DNA of 64,000 bases from Aurantiochytrium sp. KH105 (taxonomy: Eukaryota; Sar; Bigyra; Thraustochytrida; Thraustochytriidae). The translations under genes and the position numbers were made by a program. The number at the start of each line of letters is the position of its first letter. Within the stretch, counting starts at the first letter, position 1. Below, piece by piece: positions 1 to 10,500 of the stretch. The notes under the pieces are model-generated. The model was not told the origin of the DNA and ran no database searches. It saw only the letters and a program-made list of their open reading frames with translations. The DNA is taken from the NCBI GenBank assembly GCA_003116975.1, contig BGKB01000138.1:104139-168138 (forward strand). The letters are read 5' to 3'.

Positions 1-3000
1 AGAGTTTCGGTCCAAGATTCTTTCTCATGAATGACGAATCGATGCTCTTAAGACATTTCTGGAGAATCTCAACGTGACTCTTCAGACTCTTGTTCGCGGG
101 TGTCTCAAAGTGAAGCATGATCCGCCTGCCACTCGTTTCCAGAATCATGTTCACACTGTCAAAGGCAATACTCGCAAAGTTCGAGAATACGACATCTTTT
201 CGCACGCCCACGAGGCCCGGCAACCTCTGTATGAGACTGGCAACGAAGCGTTGAAACACACCTTTGGGAAGAACCTTGAACTCGATATAAGCCAAAGCGT
301 GTTGCTCGCCCAGGTCGCAAAGTGCCTCTGTCCTGACGTCGTCCTTCACTGGTTGCAAAAGGCTCGGTATCAAAAGTGCGCCCTCCTTGTCGACGATATC
401 ACCTTTCTCGTCGATATCGTCGATCCATGGACTCGGGCATGCCAACAGCATTGCGTGCATAAGCTCAACAAGGTAATCGACACGTTGTCCTCGCCATAGC
501 CACTCCAGTAGTTGTCGACTGGCAACTCCACGCTCTGACCAGGCATCGAGCGCAACTCTTAGGTCCCTCGGCAGTTCTTCTTGATACAAAAGCTTCTTTT
601 TGTGCCTTTTCATGTGATTCATGCTCGGGTCGCAAATGACACGCGTTAGGTTTTTCAATAGCCACTGCGGCCGAATCACAACAGTCTGTCGCAGCACGTC
701 ATGCTGGCCTGTCGTCAGGTGCACAAGCACGCCGAGTTCGTGCATGTACTTGAGCATCTCCGGGACATCCACTTCCGGAACGCGGCACTCTTTGGTTGCC
801 AGTTCCTTTACCACCCGCAGCGACAAGTAATCCTCGTCTTGCGCGAGCAGCTTTTCCAAGCAGTAGGACCACCGTAATGGTACCTTCTTCTTGACAAAAT
901 CTTTGTCGGCAACAGCCTTTGAAAGCGATTCGCGAAGCGACATAATTTGATTGCGCTTGTCATCCCGATCGGTGTTGTCGATCGGGAAAAACCAGAGCCG
1001 TGCTTCGGCATTCAGCAGCACAACGGGCTTTGCGCCGCAAGGTCTCAGCACTTCCGTCTCTAAGGAGTCTTCGATCTCCTCGTGATCCTCGGAATCCGGT
1101 ACCTGGTCCAAATATGTCCCCACGATGGCGATGTTGGCATCCGGTGCGTGCAGACGGATGGAGTCGATCCAGAAGCGAAGCGTCTCCAAGGAATCCTCTT
1201 GCGAGGCAAGCTTGGCGTACTCTTTCTCGTCGAGCTTTTCTTTGAAGCGCTCCTTGCCAAGCACCTCGCGCATGTCGAAAACCAGCATGTAGACGCCATA
1301 TTGCGTCAAGAACAGATGGTGCAGGGCGTAGAAGACTTCCTGCCCACCGTAATCCCAAATCATGAAGCTGATCTCGTCATCTAGATTGCTGGCTTTCTCC
1401 TTTGCATAATGATGAGTTGAAGTGACGGCTTTGGCAATATCCTTTTGGTCAAATGATTGGTTCGATGCACTACTCGAGGTAGACACATTGCCAGGAGGTC
1501 GAGGGGTCTGCACTACATCATCCGACAAATGTAGGTGGGAATACTCGGCAACGTCCTGCAGACGGTACTTGCATTTTGCAAATTGCTCGCCAAGATCAGC
1601 GTTGCTGACATGATTGCGTTCTTCCCAGTCACGCGTGCGCATCAACTTGAGGTCAACTCCGATTGTTGAGTCATGATCGGGATTGTAAGGTTGACCTAAA
1701 AGCGAGCGAATCGTCGAAGTCTTGCCTGCGGCGCCCTTGCCCACGATCATGAGTTTGACGCGACCCCAACGCACCTTTGCGTCAGCTAGAAGTGCCTTAT
1801 ATGCGAATTTGCTGGAATCTCTCAACTCTTCCTGCACGAGCTTAACTTGGGTCGCAATACGAGCGAGTATGCCTGGTGAGATACGACTTGAATGCACACT
1901 CTTCAGGCTGTTTTATATGCACATGGTGAGCGTTCAGTTGTCACGTTTTCCTTCGACTATCACTTTTTCTGAACGCACCCTAATTTTTGAAGGCTGCTAT
2001 TGCTTTCCAGCGCAGTCGCTAGAGCTTCCGCTCCGGCGTCGCCAATCCTGTTTCCGCTCAAGCTTTGAGATGACATATAGCGAATGTCAGTGGGGTACTG
2101 GCCTGCCCGTGCCGAGTCTTTCTGCAACGTACTCAAGATAATTCAGCAGCGACTTATTATCTTCAAGAGCATCTGCAAGCGCCTTTGCGCCATCATCGCC
2201 GATGTTGTTTTTCCAAAGCCTGCGCTCATACAATTTGGACAGTATCGTGAACGAGAACGTGCATGACGTAGTTTTACAATGATGGACGGCAGCGTCGTGC
2301 ATCCATTCAGTGCGATACGTTTTTGGCAACATGCTTGCTGGTCAGTCATTTTTCATCCTTGCGGACAGTCTCTCTTTGCTCGCTGCCACTTACTCCAGCT
2401 TCTGTAGCGTTTTGTTTTTCGTGAGTGCATCCGCGAGCGCCTTTGCGCCATCATCGTCAATGTTGTTATGCCGAAGCCTGCGCTCATACAATATGACCAA
2501 TGGCGTGAAAAAATCAAACATGCAGAGTATAGCGTACAAACAATTGCAGACAGTGTTATACATACGTTTCGTGCGATAAGAGTATTGTCACGTACTTGCT
2601 GGTCAGTCGTTCCTGCTTCTTGCGCGCAACCCTTCTTTCCTCATGATCACTTACTCTAGCGTCTGCAGCGACGAGTTCTTTGCAAGCGCCTTTGCCAGCG
2701 CTTTGGCGCCTTCGGCGCCGACATTGTTATAAGTAAGCCTACAACCATGCGATGTAGACAATGTGATAAATAAATGTGCAAAGCGCAGTGTCAGAATAAT
2801 TCACAACAGCGTTGTGCATGGGTTTTGTAAAAAAGATTTATCGCGACGTGTGCTTGCTGTTCAGTCGATCTTGCTCCTTACACATAGTATCTCTTTCCTC
2901 ATTGTCACTTACCACAGCATTAGCAGCGACTTGTTCTCTTCGAGCGCATCCGCTAGCGCCTTTGCGCCATCTGGACCGATTTTATTAGAACCAAGCCTGC

Positions 3001-3741
3001 GCTTGTGCGTCAATGACAATGTTGCAAACCGAACCGTGCACGGCGAAGTGTAAAAACCATTTGACGACAGTGTTTGACGCGAAAAGATTATTGCAATATG
3101 CTCGCTGATCAGTCATTCTTATTCTTTGCGCACGATTTTTCTACCCTCACTGTTACCTACCAGAGCGTCTGCAGCGACGAGTTTGTTGCGAGCGCCTTGG
3201 CCAGATGCTTCACGCCATTATCGCCAAGATTCATATCCCCGAGACTGAGCTTGTGCATGATGGACAGTATTATAAAACAAAGGTGTATAGCGCAGTGCAG
3301 GAACCATTGACGGCAGCGTTGTGCGTCCATTTGTAGTGATAAGTTCATCCCAACGGTCTGCTGGTCAGTCGTTCTTGATCCTTGCGCGTAGTTCATCTTT
3401 AATCGCTGTCACTTACTCTAGCTCTCGCAGCGATTCATTCTTTGCAAGCATATCTGCTAGCTTTTTTGCGCCATCCAAGCTGATTTCAGTTCCTCCGAAA
3501 CTACGCTCGAACATCATGAATAATGTGGTGCAAAAATGCAAAGTCGTGGAAAGTCACCAAAGAAGATGACATAGGTATCACGGCCATACAATTTTTGAAA
3601 CGTTGCGTTGTAACGCGCATGACGGTCAGCGAATCTCACATGCTATGTCTTTGTGCCGTTGTTGACGTACCATAGCTGCTTGGCGTCTTGAGGCATTAAT
3701 TTGATCGCGTCCTCAACTCCTTTCGCGTCCATTATATCCAT
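1..3741 (-). CDS. LRR-Roc-COR (ROCO) protein, 3' end beyond window
   Basis: A minus-strand ROCO GTPase gene. Exons read as 3671-3741 (ATG at 3741), 3417-3500, 3161-3244, 2913-2996, 2655-2738, 2394-2477, 2133-2219, 1979-2062 and about 1907 down past base 1. Donors are GTACGT, GTAAGT, GTAGGT or GTGCGT, acceptors AG, and all introns are phase 2. The seven middle exons each encode one RNase-inhibitor-type LRR (28 aa; one has 29). The large exon is open throughout: Roc P-loop GKGAAGKTS (about 1720), switch II WDYGGQ (about 1355), then a COR domain still running at the left edge. ROCO proteins are GTP-regulated dimeric switches, here with an N-terminal LRR sensor. It is clearly more divergent than the three copies at 32-45 kb. 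Whether it ends in a TIR domain cannot be seen. The exon containing the P-loop begins without an ATG because it is internal. Confidence 0.85.
2394..3670 (-). repeat. Tandem exon-intron units, ~248-261 bp each, one LRR per unit
   Basis: Five LRR exons of exactly 84 nt start at 2394, 2655, 2913, 3161 and 3417, a spacing of 248-261 bp. The introns between them resemble each other as well as the exons. A block reading roughly GCTGGTCAGTCGTTC occurs near 2338, 2599, 2858, 3106 and 3361, at a similar distance from each donor. This shows whole exon-plus-intron segments were duplicated. The two LRR exons nearest the Roc domain (1979-2062, 2133-2219) are separated by short introns of about 70 nt and look older. 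Confidence 0.75.
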
Positions 3742-4447
3742 CGCTTGCCTCTACGTATCAGTAGAACGAGGTGACGTCAGAAAGCAGTAACGTGTTTTGT
3801 CTGACGTGTTATTGTGCCCTTCGGATGACTACAAGGGTTGCAAAGCACGCGGGGGAAACAAGTGAAAAGCTGCAAAGAGGTGGAGTCGTTGTCGACCACG
3901 ACGCCTAGAAGTCTTCGAATCAGCTTGCGACCGGGTGTGCTACGTGTTCGTAGAGCGCGAGCAAAAACGCCGCCTCACAGCCGTCTGGCGCGGCGAGCAT
4001 ACAGCGAGATGGGCAAGCAGGTCCCAGGAGCACGTGCAGCACGCCGACGACTCGCGATTGGCGATTTTTGCTGTTGATTGATTGCCCGTTTGTTTGCAAC
4101 GAACTTTAAATTGCGTTTTGCAGACCGCGGCAAAGATCCAAAAATAGCCCCATCAGGAAATTTTTCACTGGCAGCCTTTCCCTTCATCGCTTGCTCGCAA
4201 TCACCATCCACAATGAAATTTTTTACAAACTTCGTCAGCGTCTTGCCGAGATTTCATCGCGTCAACCCGACGCCACCATGACTCGATCACGACTGGCCGA
4301 CTTTGTGTTTCCCACGGCTACTGCACCTGCAACCGACTTCGACCAGCCATGGCAGCTGTTACTCCACTGCTCCTGTGTCCATTCTTTTATACCCACATTT
4401 CACCTACTCATAGTCGTAGAGAGGGTGATTTTATACCCACCCAGTAG
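3742..4447. other. Divergent intergenic/promoter region
   Basis: About 700 bases between the ROCO start codon on the minus strand and the giant plus-strand gene. No convincing coding exon is visible. The right part carries a direct repeat of TTTTATACCCAC at 4385-4396 and 4429-4440, just before the TATA box. It probably holds both promoters. Confidence 0.5.
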
Positions 4448-4455
4448 TATAAAAG
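4448..4455 (+). promoter_or_regulatory. TATA box of the giant gene
   Basis: TATAAAAG lies directly against an ATG at 4456. A TATA box normally sits about 25-35 bases before the transcription start, so transcripts would begin near 4475-4490 and exclude that ATG. The next in-frame ATG, at 4510, has a strong context (gccATGg). This decides the start codon of the downstream gene. Confidence 0.55.
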
Positions 4456-4509
4456 ATGGTGTCACGTCGACTTCGCCGCGGCTTTGCTTGCGAGCAAACG
4501 CGAACCGCC

Positions 4510-7500
4510 ATGGCGAGCGAGGACGCGGTAGCCCAGAGGGAGAGCTTCGACCGGCCACTTGTGCTCGTGCTCAACGCAGACTCGGCGACGAGTTTCGAAG
4601 AAGAGGTCGAGAACAGTCCAGAGGCTCTAAGAGTGCTGCAAAACGACGTACGAGTTGAGGCGCTCCCGCAACTTTTACGAGTATGGTGGATTCCTGACGC
4701 GGAAGACGGCGATCTGCCGAATTTTGGGTTGGACAATGTTGCTGGTCTCAGACACATATACCCGCAAGGACAAGGACTTGATCTCTTTGCTCTTTGCCTT
4801 TGGATTATCATTCGAGACACACCCGGTAATCTACTTCGCGTACGTCAAGATGGGCAGAGTGCAGAGATTGTCGCATCTGAGCGTACCAAGGACATCGTGG
4901 AGACTCTTAGGGACCTTGTGTCGAGAACAGCTTCTCAATCCGTAGAATCATTGAGAGTCTCGCACGAAAATGAGGCAGAGTGTGAAACGTCTTTGATTGA
5001 GTTTGACGAGTCCGAGGATCTGCCAGCTCAGCTTCGAGCAGAACTGAAAAGGACTAGTGCTCCGCATATTCGTGTCATACTCCTTCGCGATTTAGTCGGC
5101 GATACCTCGCAATGTCTTCTTCTCGTGTTCACATTACCTGAAACAGCTCAAATCATTCGTGGTCTTCTCGATTCGAGTCAAAAAATCTCAGACTTGGTGG
5201 ACATTGCTGAAGAAGCTGGTAACGAGACAGAATTCGGGGGCAACATATCCGATGGCAACATAACTTCATATTGGCTTGTAGAAATCGTCTTCATCGTATA
5301 CAGCTCAAATGAAGAAGTGAATGGCCAAGAAGGAACCATCGAGCTCATCAGACCTTGCTTCGAGATCGAGCTGGAATGGCGTCAGAGGTTCGCGAAGTCG
5401 CTGCTCACCTCCGCAGGCGCACACGCAGAGAGAGCTTGGGAACAAGTGACTCGCGAGATTGCAAGCTTTGGCTTGTCTCTTGCACAAGACTTTCGCGATC
5501 ATATCTCAATGAAGCTTGACGAAGAACGTGACAACGAGCTTGACGTCAAAGAAAAACCGGCGCTGATGCGTGCCAAGCTGCACGTCGAGAGCGATGCCTT
5601 TCAGGAGCAGAGCGTGCTTCGCAAGTGGGTCGGCACGCCACAGCCTGATGTTGCGCATCCTGAGCAACGCGAGATCGCCGAAGAGGTCTTCCGCAGGGCT
5701 GAGCTGGCCCTCTTTGGTCATTCAGACGCAAATTGGACGTCCAAGTTCGACAACGTTTCTTTCGTCGTGCTAACACCAAACTTCAACTCCTTGCAGTCCC
5801 AGACTGCAGACAGAGTTACACGCGCAAAGCTCGAGGGCGGACGTGTGCTCAAGCACACCAAGGTGCCGCATGCGGCCATGTACGCGTACCGAACACGGAT
5901 GGAAGAGGAGGCCGAGAACCCGAAGACTCTCTTTGTCATCATCGCCGACGATTGTCACTTCGCGCCGACGAAAGATGGCGCACACGACTGGCTTCTTAAC
6001 AACCCAGCGCTGAGTGGTGAGAATGTGCTTCGCTTGCTTGTCTCTGCAACGCCGCAGAACGTGCTTTCTCAAACTTCACGAATTGCCGACAAGAACATCG
6101 TTCAATGGTTCAAGCCCGTCTCGATGTACCGCAGCATGGACTACTACGTCGAGACGGCGACGTGGGCGGTACCAAGTTACGTACGGCCGCTGAGACTCGC
6201 TGTCAATGGGAAGATTTATGATATAGACCCGCGTGTGACCACGTATGAAGGTTGCGCATACCGGTATCCGATGCACGACTACAGAGCGTTCTGCAGTGTC
6301 TTCAATCGCAAGGTGCACAAGGAGCTGGGCCCGAGCTTGGCAAGTGAGCTGGTTTCGGTTCAAGGTGGTAAGGAGAGCTTGTTGCTGGTCGTTCCTCATG
6401 ATGTTGACCTCAACTTTGACCAGAACTTCGACGATAGGGGTCTTCTATGCTGGCTCGGTTTCTGGCTCGATCGTGCACGCATCAACTCGGCACGACAACG
6501 TGCAATGGGAGGACAACGACAGCAAAAATACAGAGTTGATGCATCGAGTATCCCACTCTTTTGCGACACAGTCGGCAACAATCATATTGTGGACTGTCTT
6601 CCACGCCGGAGGCAGCGTGTACTTAAGGACGAGGCCTTTGATGCCGTACGCGAACTCGCAAATTTGGCTTTCGGTAAGCGAGGACATCAAAAGCGTAAGC
6701 AAAAGGGGATCAAGGTGGCCAAGTCAATGCCTCTCTACGATGGTCATATAATCATGGCAGACTACCTTCTCTCGCTCACATATCTTGCGGTGTATCGGAT
6801 TGACTCTGTCAATCTCTGGAACAGAGACTTGAGCCGCGAAGATATTTTTGCACCCCTAGAGGAAAATGATGTGAGGCAACTTGCCCTTGACGATGAGAAG
6901 CTCAAGGCCTTTGCTCTTCACCTTGGCTTTGCAGATAGAGTATGGTCAGGTATTGTCCACGAAACAGACAAAGAAGTGGGGCGTTTCGAGATCGCTTATG
7001 GCGTTGAAGCAGCCTCCGTTCAACACCTTCTCAAGGTTCTTCTCGAGGCGACCGTGAGGTCAGCATGGTCTGAATTGAGCAACCAGGACGTGGCCGGATG
7101 GAAGGCCCTCACGAGACGGCTCAACAGCGGATGGGTCGATGATGCAAAGAGTCTTGCAATAGCAGAAAATTATGATACGCCTGCGCATTGGCGATTCGCT
7201 TGGCAGTATATCATCTCTGAGAAACTGGAACGCAACCGCGAAGATCGCACGGAATCGCAAAGCAACACATCCCAGTCGTGGTACAACGAGACCGATCGTC
7301 TCTTGCACGACCTGCTCGACGTCCATCCCAAGTACAGAACAGGACGCATGGCTGTCGTTCGCGTCTACGAGACGGACGAGAACCTTTCGATAGAAGACTG
7401 TCTCCGCAGTGCACTGAAAAAGCTAGGGCTCACCAGTGACGACCATGGCGGCCTTCTCAGCGTTGTTGCAGATGTTGGTGGCAGCGATGGGAAGAAGCGA

Positions 7501-10500
7501 ATGTTTGGAGGCCAGGAGGTGCAAAAGGTTGCTCAACGCGCGACAAATCTTTTCACCCAGATCGAGCCATGGACACTGACACGCGACCTGCGGCATCCTT
7601 CCAAGCAGGACGTGGCGAGAACTGAGCGCGAGACCATTGTTGACCGCGTGAATAAGTCTTTTGCTGAGGCAAAAGCACAGGAGGCTGAGGCACGAGCACA
7701 GGAGGCTGAGGCACGGAAACATCTCAGAGAAGGATCTCGTCCTTTACTTTCTAAAGCTGTCCAGAAAACAGCCAAGTACGAGGACCTGGAGAACTTGCCC
7801 ACCATCGTGATCATGTGCGAGAAGGGGCGCTTGGGTGACACCTTTCCGCACTCATTTCGCTTTCTAGATATCCGTCTGCGCTCATCAAAGGTGCACTCGA
7901 CGTTTGTGCAAGAGTTCGGTCGCGTCTGCCGCTATCCAGACCTTGACTCCAGCAGTGCAGTTACCTTTGAGGTCTCTGAGGAAAATGGATGGGCGGCGCT
8001 TGAGGAAGAGCTCGAGCAATTCTTCAAGGATCCTGAAGTGAGAAGGTATTTTGCCAAAGGCGGGAGCTATGCCGTCTTGGATCCGGGCGGCGAGGTACGT
8101 TTCCACGCCGATTCAGAGCTGCAGCTCAAGTCCGGTTTCCAAAAGGCCTGGGACAAACGCGATGATGGACGGGCGCGATTCGGCACGTGGACAGTGAAGC
8201 GCTATGTGCATGTGCTCCCGACGGTGCTGATGAACGCAGAGAGATACAACGCGCAGCTGCAAAAGGCAATTGAGCACAAGTATCGTGATGCGGAAGGACT
8301 TCAGCGCATTGATCAGTGCATTCCTGGTCCACTTGATCTGTACTTGTCTTCTGGGCCGAGACGTGCTGCCGCAGCATCTCGTCCTCGAGTTGAAACCATT
8401 GATGAAGAGAAAGTCGTCATCAATCCGATGCATGACATTGATGCTTACCGATCAAGAAGTGCACAAACGAGTTGGCAAGCTACTCACTACGACAACGGGC
8501 ACAGTGGTGGCTGTGATCCACGTCGTCTCTTGCTCATGGCGCAGTGCCAGCAGGGCAAGACCGGGACATACCTACATTTCTTGCGTTTGCTCAAGGAGCG
8601 CGTGGAGCTTGCGATTCCAAGCCCTCCTGATGCGCTTCCGCTGGTTCCGCGGGCAGAGTGGACTCTGCCGCACTGGGAAAATCTCATTGTTAGCGCTCAA
8701 CCACCTGGCTTCCCAGCACTTGGCAGCTTCTACGCGATGCCTCAAAAGGGCCAATACCACGCAAGTGTTTTGCAACAACGCACTCTTGCGCTCATGATTG
8801 CGAGTGAGAATAGATCTGGCTGGTATGAAGCATACCTGAACTACTTGCTTGACGAAGATGGCGAGGCTATTGATTCGAGGGCCGGTCTTGACAAGATTGA
8901 AGTGCATGGTAAGACAGTCGAAGAGCTCGGGGCTCCTTTTGATGCTTCTCAGTGTACGAATTCTCAACTCGCATTTGACTGTGTCAACTTTGACGGTCGG
9001 TTCTCTTCCAAAGAAGGAGATGCTCTCGCAAAGTCGATTCTGCAAAGCAAACACAACACGGCTCAGCTTCGCGACATTTTGGACAAGCATGCAAAAAAAA
9101 CAGGCACATCGTTGGGACATCGAGTACGCATTGCATGTGAGCACGTTCAACGTCAGCTCTGGGATGCCGGGTCTCGACGCGGAAGCATGGATCAGCTTGA
9201 ACTCGGCGGGGCGGACAGCTTTACGCAGTCGACGACAGCAGCGAATGCCTATGAGAACGTCGCTGCTCGGTCCACATCTTCAGGCTTCACCGGAAAGTAC
9301 CATGGCAAGCAGTATGTGGTCACAGACGTCAAGCTTGTGGACGAGGGTGTCTGCTTGTCTGCACCCTATGCTGGTTTCCATGGCCTGAATCTCAAAGCAG
9401 ATGGTCGCAACATGCAGATCAAGGTCGGACAGCGCAAGCTCCTCAACGTGAGTCTGTCCCTGAAGACGCGAACCATGAGCACGTTGGATGATGCCACATC
9501 CGTTCGTTGGGTGTTCGTGCCCTCGTACAACCATGCTGGCGTTGCGCTCGTGGACTACGAAAAGGCGATCCCCAGAGACGATAGCGGCAAGCCAACGGTC
9601 GTGTGCCTCGTGGTCCGGAGTGGCAAGCAATTCGATAACTACGTAGCGGCGTATGGTTCCGCTCATCTTATCCTCGGTCTTCCGGAATCGATGGCGTCCA
9701 AGACTTCGGAAGGATCTCGCGTCTTCGCAGAACGAGGTGGCATCGGATATGCTCGGCTGTTCATCCAGCTTGCGGCGCATCAGCTCGGCTTTCCCTGGGT
9801 CTGGATCCTCGACGACAATGTCGATGTCTGCTATGAGCGAAAGCTTGAGGACAAAGTCCCGGCAAATGCACTGAGCGCTCATCCAGATGCATGCTCTTTC
9901 TCAACGGTTATGACAGGCGTAGAGAGTATTGTGCACAACGAGGATGAAGAACTCACCCAAGCGCACCAGCAGAAACGTCTGGAGAAGTGGAAGCCCAATG
10001 GGCCCGTGCTTCGGAAAAGGCCAGCTCCTGAAGCGAGCCATCAAAACGCACGTACCAAAGAGGAGCTGACAGGAGGTGCAGATCAGTACGGACTGATTGG
10101 GATCCGTCGTGACCCCCGGGCCCGCCAAACAGAGTCCGAGCATCCGTTCATGGTCACGTATTCGGTGTACTCGTTCATCTACTTGAATGTCACGAGCACA
10201 GTGAACGCCGGGGTGTTTTTCCCGATCAAGACGTTTTGGGAAGACGTGGAGTTCAATCACCTGGTTGATGAGGCTGGCTTGGTTTGCCTCAAGGTGAATC
10301 GCTTCTTTCATCACAAGAAAAACCTCAAGCTGAGTGCGAGAAAGATCAGGGAGCGGGCTGCTGAGTTGTCGCCATGCTTCACGGAACTTACGGAGGCGCT
10401 GGATCATTTTCGCAAATTGAATGGGGGGTTGAGGCCGGCGCCACTTTGGTCGAAAATGATGCCAACGTTTTTCGAGCAAGACAAGTTATGGGCTGCGGGG

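Noticed and set aside
1..1910. The left ROCO gene as a pseudogene with frameshifts, because no long start-to-stop ORF is evident on the minus strand
   Set aside because: Direct translation shows one uninterrupted frame from 1907 to the left edge; it merely lacks its stop and its own ATG.
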